Shown here: positions 19,932 to 28,803 of the stretch, piece after piece
How the letters are laid out: every line of letters starts with the position of its first letter
How positions within the stretch are numbered: the first letter of the stretch is position 1
Assembly: GCF_052089425.1 (NCBI RefSeq)
Contig: NZ_JBQCZW010000006.1
Span: forward strand, 1-64,000
Origin: Ancrocorticia sp052089425
GTDB lineage: Bacteria; Actinomycetota; Actinomycetes; Actinomycetales; Actinomycetaceae
DNA: 64,000 bases
Direction: 5' to 3'
Translations under genes and position numbers: made by a program
Notes under the pieces: model-generated
The model's database searches: none
The model's input: the letters and a program-made list of their open reading frames with translations, nothing else
What the model was told of the DNA's origin: nothing

Positions 19932-21147
19932 TGCTGGCGATGTATGCGTCCTCATCGAATTCGGATGCATCGTCGGTTTCTTTCAGTTCCTTGCCGGCGA
20001 GCTTATCGATCACCATCGCAATAGCGCCGTCGCCCGTCACGTTGGTGGCGGTCCCGAAGGAATCAAGGGCGATGTAGGTGGCAATCATGAGGCCGATATC
20101 CGCGTCCCCGAACCCAAGCATCGATTGAAGGATGCCAACGGCGGCCATGATGGCACCACCAGGCACACCGGGGCCTCCCACCATGATGATGCCCAGCATG
20201 AAGAGGAAACCGATGAACTGTGCGGTACTCACTGGCAGCCCATTGACAATGATGATCGCCATGGAGAAGGCGGTGATCTTCGAGGCGGAACCGGACAGGT
20301 GGATGGTCGCGCACAATGGAACAACGAAGCTTGCCACCGGCTTGGAGACGCCGTTCTTCAGTGTCTGACGGAGCGTCACCGGAATAGTTGCCGCTGAGGA
20401 AGAGGTTCCGAGGGCCGTGGCGTAGGCCGGCAGCATGCCAAGGAGTGCCTTGAACGGGTTCTTCTTCGCGATAGCGCCAGCAGTGATGAACTGGATGAGC
20501 AGGATCACTACTTCCAGTGCGATCACGAGGACAACAACCTTGAGAAGCACGGAAATGATCGCAGCAACTTCACCGGTCATCGTCAGATTGAGGAAGATAC
20601 CGAAGATATGCAATGGCAGCAGCGGGATGATGACCTTTTCGATCAGGCCGGTGATAATCAGCCGGAACTCGACAAATCCCTTACGCATGGTGCCCTTGGG
20701 CACCAGCGCAATACCGATTCCCACAACAAAGGACACGAGGAGTGCCGTCATCACATCAAACACGGGGAGCATCTCGATAGAGAAATAGGCGGTGAGCCCA
20801 TCCGTTGTTTCCTCCACCTGATCAAAAGCGCCAGCCTCAAGGATGTGGGGGTAGAGCGCCTTGCAGGTGAAATAGGTCAGGAACGCAACGATGACTGTCG
20901 AACCGTAGGCGATCGCCGTGGTGATCCCCAACCACTTGCCAGCGCCCCTGCCCAGATCGGCAATAGCGGGAATAACCAGTCCCACGATGATGAGCGGGAT
21001 GGAGAAGTTAAGGAATTGTGAGAATAGATCGTTAAATGTAACAAATATCCGCGCCACGGGTGCGTTGAAGAACTGGCCACAAAGGATGCCCAGAACGATG
21101 GCGAGGAGAACCCAAGGCAGGATTCCGGCCTTCTTTAGCCAAGACAT
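19921..21147 (-). CDS. Dicarboxylate/amino acid:cation symporter (DAACS family)
   Basis: A 408-residue polytopic membrane protein of the GltP/SstT/DctA type, which takes up acidic or small neutral amino acids or dicarboxylates with Na+ or H+. There are about eight hydrophobic helices. The family's serine-rich re-entrant motif is visible as ALGTSSSAATIPVTLRQ. The C-terminal substrate-binding helices contain GGPGVPGGAIMAAVG and SFGTATNVTGDGAIAMVIDK. The ATG at 21147 is preceded by GAGAGGA. The substrate cannot be assigned with certainty, since serine/threonine, glutamate and C4-dicarboxylates are all possible. The gene is convergent with pfk and has no partner gene. Confidence 0.88.
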   Translation of the reverse strand: MSWLKKAGILPWVLLAIVLGILCGQFFNAPVARIFVTFNDLFSQFLNFSIPLIIVGLVIPAIADLGRGAGKWLGITTAIAYGSTVIVAFLTYFTCKALYPHILEAGAFDQVEETTDGLTAYFSIEMLPVFDVMTALLVSFVVGIGIALVPKGTMRKGFVEFRLIITGLIEKVIIPLLPLHIFGIFLNLTMTGEVAAIISVLLKVVVLVIALEVVILLIQFITAGAIAKKNPFKALLGMLPAYATALGTSSSAATIPVTLRQTLKNGVSKPVASFVVPLCATIHLSGSASKITAFSMAIIIVNGLPVSTAQFIGFLFMLGIIMVGGPGVPGGAIMAAVGILQSMLGFGDADIGLMIATYIALDSFGTATNVTGDGAIAMVIDKLAGKELKETDDASEFDEDAYIASIRE

Positions 21148-21240
21148 AGTGTCCTCTCGGTGAGATTCAGACTCGATTTCACCGCCAAGGCTACGTGAGG
21201 TACCAGAACCCTGCCACGGGCTTCAATTACTTGAGACGCG

Positions 21241-22458
21241 CTACTTGAGACGCGCGCGGAGATTCTCATCCAGAGTATTCATGAAATTCTCCGTTGTGAG
21301 GAACTCTTGATCGCCGCCAACCAGCAGAGCCAGATCCTTCGTCATCTTGCCCCCCTGAACGGTATCGATGATGGTTTGCTCAAGGGTATCGGCGAAGTTC
21401 ACCACCTCTGGGGTATTGTCCAGCTCCCCGCGATGGCGCAGGCCGCCGGTCCACGCGAAGATCGAGGCAATCGGGTTCGTGGACGTGGGATTACCCAGCT
21501 GGTGCTGACGGTAGTGGCGGGTGACGGTGCCGTGTGCTGCCTCAGCTTCCACGGTCTTGCCATCTGGGGTCATGAGCACGGACTTCATGAGACCGAGTGA
21601 TCCGTAGCCCTGAGCGACCGTATCGGACTGGACATCACCATCGTAGTTCTTGCAGGCCCACACGTAGCCGCCCTCCCACTTGAGGCTAGCGGCCACCATG
21701 TCATCGATGAGGCGGTGCTCGTAGGTGAGGCCAGCGGCCTCAAACTTCTCCTTGTATTCATTATCGAACACCTCTTGGAACAAATCCTTGAAGGCCCCGT
21801 CATAGGACTTAAGAATCGTGTTCTTCGTGGAGAGATACACGGGGTAGTTGCGCATTAGGCCGTAGTTGAAGGAGGCGCGTGCGAAATCTCGGATGGACTC
21901 GTAGAAGTTGTACATGCCCATGACAACGCCGCCAGATTCGGGCATCTGACATACTTCCATCTCGATCGGCTCAGAACCATCTTTCGGCGTGTAGCTGATG
22001 GTGACCGTTCCTGCGCCCGGCACCTTGAAATCCGTGGCCTTGTACTGATCGCCATGGGCATGGCGCCCAATCACGATGGGCTTGGTCCAGCCGGGAACAA
22101 GGCGGGGAATGTTGTTCATGATAATGGGCTCGCGGAACACGACGCCGCCCAAGATGTTGCGGATGGTGCCGTTCGGGCTCCGCCACATCTTCTTCAGATC
22201 GAATTCCTTGACACGGGCTTCATCGGGAGTGATCGTTGCGCACTTGACCCCCACGTTGTGTTCCTTGATGGCGTTGGCGGCGTCAACAGTCACCTGATCA
22301 TCAGTCGCATCGCGGTTCTGAATGGACAGATCGTAGTAACGCAGATCCACATCCAAATAGGGCAGGATCAGCCGGTCACGGATGTCCTGCCAGATGATGC
22401 GGGTCATCTCGTCTCCGTCGATTTCAACAACGGGACCATTCACCTTGATTTTCGCCAT
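21241..22458 (-). CDS. icd: NADP-dependent isocitrate dehydrogenase
   Basis: A 405-residue homodimeric, eukaryote-type isocitrate dehydrogenase converting isocitrate to 2-oxoglutarate with NADPH. It starts MAKIKVNGPVVEIDGDEMTR and shows the substrate-binding SPNGTIRNILGG, the region WACKNYDGDVQSDTVAQGYG (metal-binding Asp) and AAHGTVTRHY with the NADP site. The start at 22458 is chosen over an in-frame ATG at 22482 because GAGGAGAA lies directly before it and family proteins begin there. A near-palindromic motif about 55 bp upstream is shared with sucC. The enzyme feeds 2-oxoglutarate and NADPH into biosynthesis, the latter useful for FAS I. Confidence 0.97.
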   Translation of the reverse strand: MAKIKVNGPVVEIDGDEMTRIIWQDIRDRLILPYLDVDLRYYDLSIQNRDATDDQVTVDAANAIKEHNVGVKCATITPDEARVKEFDLKKMWRSPNGTIRNILGGVVFREPIIMNNIPRLVPGWTKPIVIGRHAHGDQYKATDFKVPGAGTVTISYTPKDGSEPIEMEVCQMPESGGVVMGMYNFYESIRDFARASFNYGLMRNYPVYLSTKNTILKSYDGAFKDLFQEVFDNEYKEKFEAAGLTYEHRLIDDMVAASLKWEGGYVWACKNYDGDVQSDTVAQGYGSLGLMKSVLMTPDGKTVEAEAAHGTVTRHYRQHQLGNPTSTNPIASIFAWTGGLRHRGELDNTPEVVNFADTLEQTIIDTVQGGKMTKDLALLVGGDQEFLTTENFMNTLDENLRARLK

Positions 22459-22503
22459 TAGGTTCTCCTCGCTAACTATCACTCACTGAGCTACACAGGA
22501 CAG

Positions 22504-22525
22504 ATTACTCGACGTGAAGATAATT
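22504..22525 (-). promoter_or_regulatory. Motif shared with the sucC upstream region
   Basis: Plus-strand ACTCGACGTGAAGATA at 22507-22522 matches the element before sucC (CTCGACGTCAAGATA) except for one central base. It is nearly palindromic and sits about 55 bp before the icd start codon, where it would overlap the promoter. A common regulator of TCA-cycle genes is inferred. Confidence 0.5.
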
Positions 22526-22597
22526 TGCGCGCAACTCCGCCAAAGCTCACGCTGGAATTGCGAAACGTCACGCCACGGGGCTTCCCGTCCCCACACA

Positions 22598-23914
22598 TTA
22601 CTGCTGGTTTTCCGCGTTGGTTTCCGCTTCGTCCGTATCAGCCGGCACGAGCTCCTGGACGCGCAGCCATTCGATGCGGCGGCTGTCCATGGACTGCACC
22701 GTGAAGCGGAAGCCTCCCCATTCCACGGCATCACCGATCTGCGGCATCCGGCCAAGCTCATCCACAACAAAGCCCGCCAGAGTGTCAAAGGGGCCCTCCG
22801 GAAGATCAATCCCGAGGATCTTGACCACTTCGGCGCGCCCGGCCAGCCCGTCAACATCACGGCTGTCTCCACGCTTGATGAACTTGGGAGATTCGCGATC
22901 GTATTCATCGCGGATCTCACCCACAAACTCCTCGACGGCATCTTCTAGAGTGATGATGCCATCGGTCCCGCCGTATTCGTCAACAATCACTGCAAGGTGC
23001 TCGTGAGCGGCGCGCAACTCCGTCATCGCGGCCAGCACGAGCTTCCCCGTGGGGAAGAACATAATGGGACGAACCAGATCCCCCACGGTTGTCACATCCT
23101 GTGAGGGGTTGAGAAGGTCGCGGATATGGATGAAGCCTACGACGTCGTCGTCCGAATTTCCCTCGCGCACCGGATAACGTGAGTGCCCCAACTTCGCAAT
23201 CTCCTGCTGAGCCGCCTGAATCGGGGTATCCGCGGAAAAGAACTCCACTTCCGTGCGTGGCGTCATGATCTCTTGGACGGAGCGATCCCCCACCGAAAGC
23301 ATATCCACCACCATGGTGCGTTCCTGAGCCGCGATCGATTCCTGCCCGGCCACGAACGCTCGGAGTTCGGCGGCTCCCATGACCTCACGCTGTTCCTTAG
23401 GGTCGCGGCCAACAAGCCGCAGAACGAAGTTCACGGATACGCCCAAGAACCAGATGACGGGGCGCAAAATAAACGTGATACCGGAAAGTGGGTACACCAC
23501 AAGAAGAGCCAACGATTGCGCGGATTGCATGGCGATGCGCTTGGGAACCAATTCGCCGAAGACAATCGAAATGTAGGCGATGACAATGGTGACCAGAATG
23601 AAAGCGGTGGTACTGGCCGCCGATGGCCCCATGCCCGCATCTTGGAGGAGCGGGGCAACCGAAGGCGCAATCTGTGCGGCGCCAAAGGACGCGGAGAAAA
23701 ACCCGGCGATCGTCACACCGATCTGCACGGCGGAAAGGAAGCGATTCGAATCCTCCGTCAAGCGCTTGACGGCGGCACCAGCCTTGCTGTTTTTGGCCAT
23801 CTCCTCGATCTGAGATTCGCGAAGCGAGACGAAGGCCATTTCGGATGCGGCGAAAATGCCGCCGATGAGCGTGAAAAGAAGGACAAAAAGGATGTTGATC
23901 AGGTCCACGGGCAT
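22598..23914 (-). CDS. CNNM/CorC-type (hemolysin C family) membrane protein
   Basis: A 438-residue protein with three parts. An N-terminal DUF21/CNNM transmembrane domain covers about residues 1-190 (LINILFVLLFTLIGGIFAAS, then hydrophobic helices). A CBS-domain pair covers about 205-330 (VQEIMTPRTEVEFFSADTPI and EYGGTDGIITLEDAVEE). A C-terminal CorC/HlyC transporter-associated domain follows about 345-425. Relatives are linked to magnesium or cobalt export or homeostasis; the older hemolysin label is unhelpful. The ATG at 23914 has only a weak ribosome binding site. The gene stands between icd and a small membrane protein gene. Confidence 0.88.
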   Translation of the reverse strand: MPVDLINILFVLLFTLIGGIFAASEMAFVSLRESQIEEMAKNSKAGAAVKRLTEDSNRFLSAVQIGVTIAGFFSASFGAAQIAPSVAPLLQDAGMGPSAASTTAFILVTIVIAYISIVFGELVPKRIAMQSAQSLALLVVYPLSGITFILRPVIWFLGVSVNFVLRLVGRDPKEQREVMGAAELRAFVAGQESIAAQERTMVVDMLSVGDRSVQEIMTPRTEVEFFSADTPIQAAQQEIAKLGHSRYPVREGNSDDDVVGFIHIRDLLNPSQDVTTVGDLVRPIMFFPTGKLVLAAMTELRAAHEHLAVIVDEYGGTDGIITLEDAVEEFVGEIRDEYDRESPKFIKRGDSRDVDGLAGRAEVVKILGIDLPEGPFDTLAGFVVDELGRMPQIGDAVEWGGFRFTVQSMDSRRIEWLRVQELVPADTDEAETNAENQQ

Positions 23915-23943
23915 ATTCTACTCAACGCCAGCGCTGGCAACGG

Positions 23944-24210
23944 TTATGAGCGCAGTGCCACATCAGCCCAACCGGAGAGATAGGCCAGTGCAAGCGCCAG
24001 AGCGCAATAGGACGCCACATCGAAAAAACGGGAACGAATCACGGGCACGGCACCCGCCGGCAAGAACGCACGGAGCAGCCCGAAAACCAGCAGGCTGGCC
24101 GCGAGCACACGCATAGACACCACCGCAGAGGCGGCGAAGGTGAGTCCGGTAACCAGGATGACCCAGCCCGCCAAGAAGATATAGGTTCCGTCCCGGGGTA
24201 CTCGTTCCAT
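23944..24210 (-). CDS. DUF3017 small membrane protein
   Basis: A protein of about 88 residues with three hydrophobic segments (FLAGWVILVTGLTFAASAVV, MRVLAASLLVFGLLRAFL and VASYCALALALAYL). The family hallmark is the sequence RAFLPAGAVPVIRSRFFD between helices 2 and 3. DUF3017 proteins are common in Actinobacteria and have no known function. The ATG at 24210 is preferred, with TTG at 24219 possible. It is divergent from the FAD oxidoreductase, whose start is only about 25 bp away, so the two promoters must overlap or one transcript is leaderless. Confidence 0.75.
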   Translation of the reverse strand: MERVPRDGTYIFLAGWVILVTGLTFAASAVVSMRVLAASLLVFGLLRAFLPAGAVPVIRSRFFDVASYCALALALAYLSGWADVALRS

Positions 24211-24233
24211 AGCGTCCAAGCTAGCATGTATAG

Positions 24234-25304
24234 ATGCAAACCATCGGAATCATTGGGATTGGATTGGCTGGATTGCGTGCCGCCGCTGAGCTGAGAGCAC
24301 GCGGATTCACCGGCACTATCGTCGGCTGGAACGCCGAGGGCGTGCCGCCATACGACCGTCCCCCGCTTTCCAAGGAACTTTTTGGAGACTTCCATCACCT
24401 GTTAGCTGACGATGGCTTGGGCGATCTAGACGAGCTGGCCGTGGACGTGTGTGGCGAGGCCCGCACTATCACTCGCGATGGCACATGGTTTGTGGACGGC
24501 ACACCGGTGGACGTGCTGATCATCGCCTCTGGCGCCCGGCCAGTGCAGTCCATTGCCGGAGCCTCCACGCTGTACACCCTTCAGGATGCCCGGGCACTGC
24601 GCGCCTCCATCACGCCCGGCAGCACGGTCCACGTAGTGGGCGCCGGGTGGATCGGCATGGAGGTGGCATCTGTGGCCAGCGCCATCGGCGCCTCAGTGAA
24701 CGTGTGGGAAGCCAGCCAACACTTCTTGGACCGCACGTTCCACGGCACGGTGGATGACATCTGGGGGACATGGTGCGAAGAAGCTGGCGTGAACGTCCAT
24801 CTCAACCAGCCCTACCCCGGCGGGAACTGCGACGTTCTGGTTCAGGCAACCGGCGCCCGCCCCACGGTGGATTTCCTGCCCGTGGGCGCACGCACGGCCC
24901 GCGGGGCCCTTCAAGCGACATCCGAGGGCTGCGTTCTAGACGAAGAAGGAACCGAGATCCCTAGCCTGTATGCCGCCGGGGATTGCGCCGATCTGGGCGG
25001 GCTCCCCGGCGGGCACTGGACACAAGCCCTCAGCGATGCCGGACGACTGGCCGCCTGCATCATGGGAGAGAGCGAACCCCGCCCGGCACCACCCGAAGTG
25101 TTCTCCACACAGTTCGGGCACGAGATCACGCTGATCGGCGAGGTTCCGCAGGCTGATACCGGTGTGCGCGAGGGCCTAAGCATCCGATGGGAGAGCGGAG
25201 CGTTTCTGGGGATAGACGCCCCGCGTGAGACCTCACGGGCAAGAAAGGCACTACGCAAGCAGATGGCGGCGGCCCAAACGACCGCCGCCATCCACGCGTC
25301 CTAG
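24234..25304 (+). CDS. FAD-dependent pyridine nucleotide oxidoreductase (ferredoxin/rubredoxin reductase-like)
   Basis: A 356-residue flavoprotein with two dinucleotide-binding motifs. The N-terminal FAD motif is IGIIGIGLAGLRAAAELRA, and the NAD(P) motif is VVGAGWIGMEVASVASAIGA near 130. The C-terminal FAD signature LYAAGDCAD lies near 245. The stretch PYDRPPLSKELF near 40 is typical of ferredoxin reductases of dioxygenase or P450 systems. It probably transfers electrons from NAD(P)H to a ferredoxin, but no ferredoxin gene is adjacent and the partner is unknown. The start shows no good ribosome binding site. The last codons contain a perfect inverted repeat that may act as its terminator. Confidence 0.8.
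   Translation: MQTIGIIGIGLAGLRAAAELRARGFTGTIVGWNAEGVPPYDRPPLSKELFGDFHHLLADDGLGDLDELAVDVCGEARTITRDGTWFVDGTPVDVLIIASGARPVQSIAGASTLYTLQDARALRASITPGSTVHVVGAGWIGMEVASVASAIGASVNVWEASQHFLDRTFHGTVDDIWGTWCEEAGVNVHLNQPYPGGNCDVLVQATGARPTVDFLPVGARTARGALQATSEGCVLDEEGTEIPSLYAAGDCADLGGLPGGHWTQALSDAGRLAACIMGESEPRPAPPEVFSTQFGHEITLIGEVPQADTGVREGLSIRWESGAFLGIDAPRETSRARKALRKQMAAAQTTAAIHAS
25263..25291. terminator. Inverted repeat inside the 3' end of the oxidoreductase gene
   Basis: A perfect 10-bp inverted repeat, ATGGCGGCGG (25263-25272) and CCGCCGCCAT (25282-25291), with a 9-nt loop. It lies just before two convergent stop codons, the oxidoreductase stop at 25304 and the putA stop at 25308. The position fits a bidirectional terminator embedded in coding sequence. 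There is no T-run. Confidence 0.5.
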
Positions 25305-25307
25305 CTA

Positions 25308-28300
25308 CTAGAGCACCCCGTCCAGCAGCCGTGTCGAGTTGCCGAACCGGTGATTGGTGGCGGACACGGCCTGCTCGAACACGAACGGCAGAAGCTCCAC
25401 GCGGCCCGATGCCGTGATCGGATCGCTGTAGATTGCAACATCGATACTTCCTTCAACAGCTTCGGCCAACCGAGTGGCATCACCCTCCACTAGCCTGATT
25501 CGCATACCGTCCGGCGTTGTGCGGTGGGCGGCCATGTACTGTTCGAAGGCAGCATCTGATTCAACCGTCACGGGAACGGCACCCAAATACTCCGCCATCT
25601 GCCGCGAGAGCGGTGCGAAGGTGGAGATTTGGAAGCTGCAGCCAACCGAGAGCGCACCGGCGGCCAGCGCCAAAAGATCGCCGAGGTTGCCGCCTTCGCT
25701 CAGGCGGATAATGACGCCCTTGGCTGGCCGGTAACGGAAGCAATTCTTCTCCACACCCAGTTGGGAGGGGTCATGGACCTGCGAGAACTCGGATTCGCGC
25801 GCGCCGTCCATCCCGCGAATAATCCGAACGAAGCGCTCCTGATCGATGAAGGACATCGTGGAGGCAACATTGCGCGCCTTACGCAAGACATCGCTCGCAA
25901 TATGGATCTGCTTGGGCAGCTCCGCAGTGAAATCCGGTTCCACATGGCCCAGCCCAATGAGGTAGTTGGGACCGCCGGCCTTCGTGCCGGCACCCACGCT
26001 GGAGCGCTTCCACCCGCCGAACGGTTGGCGGCGGACGATCGCGCCGGTGATGGTGCGGTTCACGTACACATTGCCGGCTTCAACGTTATCGAGCCAGTAT
26101 CCGATCTCATCCGAATCGAGCGAATGGATTCCGGCCGTCAAGCCGAAATCAACGGCGTTCTGCCACTCAACAGCTTCCTCTAACGTATCCGCACGCATGA
26201 TGCCAAGGATTGGTCCGAAGTATTCGGTCATATGGTATTCGCTGCCGGGCTGAACTCCGGTGCGCACACCGGGGCTCCACAGCTTATCGTCCACGCGCTC
26301 CGGCTTGATCACCCATTTCTCTCCCGGTCCAAGCTGTGTCAGGCCGTTGAGCAGTTTACCGTGCGGTTCCTCCACACACGGCCCCATCTGAGTGGACAGG
26401 TCCCACGGGTAGCCGAGTTTGAGAGAGCGCACCGAATCTACCAACTGCCGCTGGAAGCGCTTGGAGAATCCGGCCGAACCCACGAGGATCACCAGCGAGG
26501 CAGCCGAACACTTCTGCCCGGCGTGCCCGAAGGCACTCGTGACAACATCCTTGACCGCCAGATCCATATCCGCCTGCGCCGTCACAATTACGGCATTCTT
26601 CCCGGACGTTTCCGCGAATAGACGCAGATCGGGACGCCACGAACGGAAACGCTCGGCAGTTTCCGTGCTTCCCGTGAGGATCACCTGATCGGCTTGGCGC
26701 ACCAGCTGCTCTCCCAGCGTTGAGGAGTGCGCGCGGTCCAGATCAATGAGGGCCAGCAGATCCCGAGGAACGCCGGCCTCCCACATGATCTGCGCCAGCA
26801 AAGCCCCAGTGCGGCGCGTCAGATAGGCGGGCTTGAACAGCACGCCTGACCCGGCGGCCAGCGCCGCCAGAGCGCCACCGGCAGGAATGGCCATCGGGAA
26901 GTTCCACGGCGGCGTCACAAGAGTGGCTTGAACGGGTGAATAGGTTGCACCCTCAAGCGAATCGAGCTGTTCGGCAAGGCTCGCGTAGTACAGGGCGAAA
27001 TCGGTGGCCTCTGATACTTCCACATCGCCCTGATCGAACAGCTTGCCCGCCTCCGATCCGGCAACCTCGATGAGATCACCGCGATGTTTTTCTAGGCCCT
27101 GACCCACCGCGCGCAACACGGCGCCGCGTTCGGCACCGGACTTCTGTGCCCACGTCACTTGGGCGCGGCGCACCTTAGCGATCGCCTGATCGATCTCCTC
27201 GGGCGTAGATATGAGATCCACAATGCCGCTACCCAGCGTGCTGGACTTCATGCGTCCGGCAATGTCCTCTGCCCATTCGATGTTGGCCATGAGAGACGGA
27301 TCGGTATCCGGTGCGTTATCGAAGCCATCGGCGATGGTGGCAGGTATGTGGCGATCCTGCAGGCGGTTGGGCCCGAAGTGTAGGGCATCGGATGCCATAA
27401 GATCGGCGGCAGCCCTGAACGTATCGGCCTCATGATCGCGCACCGAATCCTTGTCAAGATCGAACACGTTGGACATGAAGTTGTCCGGGGCGGAGTTTTC
27501 CTCCAACCTGCGCACCAGATAGGCAACCGCCACATCGTATTCGGTGGGACGCACAACAGGTACATAGAACAGGAGCGGCCCGATCGCATCGCGCACGGCG
27601 CGTGATTGCGGGGTGGCCATGCCTGCCAGCATTTCCACATCAACACGCCCGTCCAACGGAATTCCGCGATCCTCCATGAGGGTCAGGGCGTAGGACAGCG
27701 TGTACAGGTTCATGCCCGCCACGCCAATGTTGACCGAATCGAGGCGCTCGGGCACCAAGGCATCGGACAGCACGGCCATGTAGTTGGCATCGGTGGCCAC
27801 CTTGGAGGGCTCAACCGTGAGCTCCCACCCGTGAATGACGGCATCCACCAATTCCATCGAAAGGTTAGCGCCCTTGACCAGCCGGACCTTAATGGGGGCA
27901 CCGCCCCGTTCACGGCGCTCGTGCGCCCACTCGGTCAGATCGGCCAGCCGCCCGCGGGCGTCTGGCAGGTAGGCCTGCAGCACGATTCCCGCGCGGTAAG
28001 TGAGGAGCTCATCGCGATCCAGAATGTTGGTGAACACATCGATTGTTAGATCGAGATCCTTGTACTCCTCCATGTCCAAGTTGATGAAGGTTCCCGTTGC
28101 CGCACCCAGCCGGAACACAGGAAGCAGCTTCTCCACGGCGTTCGCCACCGCCGCACGGTGACCGTAGGGCGCATGCGGCCCAATCACGGAGGACACCTTG
28201 AGGGACACGTAATCCACATCGGGGCGTTCGATGAGTTCACGGGTGGCGGCCATGCGCCGTTCGGCCTCCTTATCCCCCATCACCGCCTCACCCAACAGGT

Positions 28301-28718
28301 TGATGTTGAGACGGGACCCATCATCACGCAGCGCCTCGATCGCACCTCCCAGCTTCTCAGGCGTGGCATCCACAACCAGATCGCCCACAAGCGTGGAGAA
28401 CACCTTCTGGGCGGCAGCGGCCGCGAGTGCCGGGGCACCTGGGGCGATGGAGCCACCGATCTTCGCGGGAGCGGAGAGCCATGCGGGCAGGAAGGAGACG
28501 TTGCGTGAAGCGAGCTTCTTCAGGTTGTGTGAGGCAACCTTCGGATCCTCCGGCCGAATTACACCGTCCACGAATGAAACGGTGTAATCCAGCCCGTCCT
28601 CATGGTGAAGTACATCGGCCAGAAGGGCCGCGGCGCGGGAATTCGGGTAAGCCTTCGAAGCTTCGATCCAGGCGTTTGCCTGATCGATCGAACGCTCAAT
28701 GAGCTGCAACGTCATCAT
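25308..28718 (-). CDS. putA: Bifunctional proline dehydrogenase / glutamate-semialdehyde dehydrogenase
   Basis: The 1136-residue enzyme oxidises proline to glutamate in two steps. The proline dehydrogenase barrel covers about residues 100-430 (VDYVSLKVSSVIGPHAPYG and VRLVKGANLSMELVDA). The aldehyde dehydrogenase covers about 490-960, with AETSGKNAVIV for the glutamate and GHAGQKCSAAS holding the catalytic Cys737. A further C-terminal domain of about 170 residues resembles that of longer PutA proteins. There is no N-terminal ribbon-helix-helix domain, so it should not regulate its own gene. The ATG at 28718 follows AAAGGACAGC; a second ATG comes directly after. It is the only proline gene here and seems monocistronic. 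Confidence 0.95.
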   Translation of the reverse strand: MMTLQLIERSIDQANAWIEASKAYPNSRAAALLADVLHHEDGLDYTVSFVDGVIRPEDPKVASHNLKKLASRNVSFLPAWLSAPAKIGGSIAPGAPALAAAAAQKVFSTLVGDLVVDATPEKLGGAIEALRDDGSRLNINLLGEAVMGDKEAERRMAATRELIERPDVDYVSLKVSSVIGPHAPYGHRAAVANAVEKLLPVFRLGAATGTFINLDMEEYKDLDLTIDVFTNILDRDELLTYRAGIVLQAYLPDARGRLADLTEWAHERRERGGAPIKVRLVKGANLSMELVDAVIHGWELTVEPSKVATDANYMAVLSDALVPERLDSVNIGVAGMNLYTLSYALTLMEDRGIPLDGRVDVEMLAGMATPQSRAVRDAIGPLLFYVPVVRPTEYDVAVAYLVRRLEENSAPDNFMSNVFDLDKDSVRDHEADTFRAAADLMASDALHFGPNRLQDRHIPATIADGFDNAPDTDPSLMANIEWAEDIAGRMKSSTLGSGIVDLISTPEEIDQAIAKVRRAQVTWAQKSGAERGAVLRAVGQGLEKHRGDLIEVAGSEAGKLFDQGDVEVSEATDFALYYASLAEQLDSLEGATYSPVQATLVTPPWNFPMAIPAGGALAALAAGSGVLFKPAYLTRRTGALLAQIMWEAGVPRDLLALIDLDRAHSSTLGEQLVRQADQVILTGSTETAERFRSWRPDLRLFAETSGKNAVIVTAQADMDLAVKDVVTSAFGHAGQKCSAASLVILVGSAGFSKRFQRQLVDSVRSLKLGYPWDLSTQMGPCVEEPHGKLLNGLTQLGPGEKWVIKPERVDDKLWSPGVRTGVQPGSEYHMTEYFGPILGIMRADTLEEAVEWQNAVDFGLTAGIHSLDSDEIGYWLDNVEAGNVYVNRTITGAIVRRQPFGGWKRSSVGAGTKAGGPNYLIGLGHVEPDFTAELPKQIHIASDVLRKARNVASTMSFIDQERFVRIIRGMDGARESEFSQVHDPSQLGVEKNCFRYRPAKGVIIRLSEGGNLGDLLALAAGALSVGCSFQISTFAPLSRQMAEYLGAVPVTVESDAAFEQYMAAHRTTPDGMRIRLVEGDATRLAEAVEGSIDVAIYSDPITASGRVELLPFVFEQAVSATNHRFGNSTRLLDGVL

Positions 28719-28803
28719 GCTGTCCTTTCTGGTTTGCTACCCCACCAGACTAGCCGACGCACAGGCACAGATTTGACCAGAAGTCCCGCCTACTCGCGCG
28801 TAA

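Noticed and set aside
22483..22941. 152-codon minus-strand frame overlapping the end of the CorC/CNNM gene
   Set aside because: It lies in another frame of the CBS/CorC coding region and has no recognisable domain.
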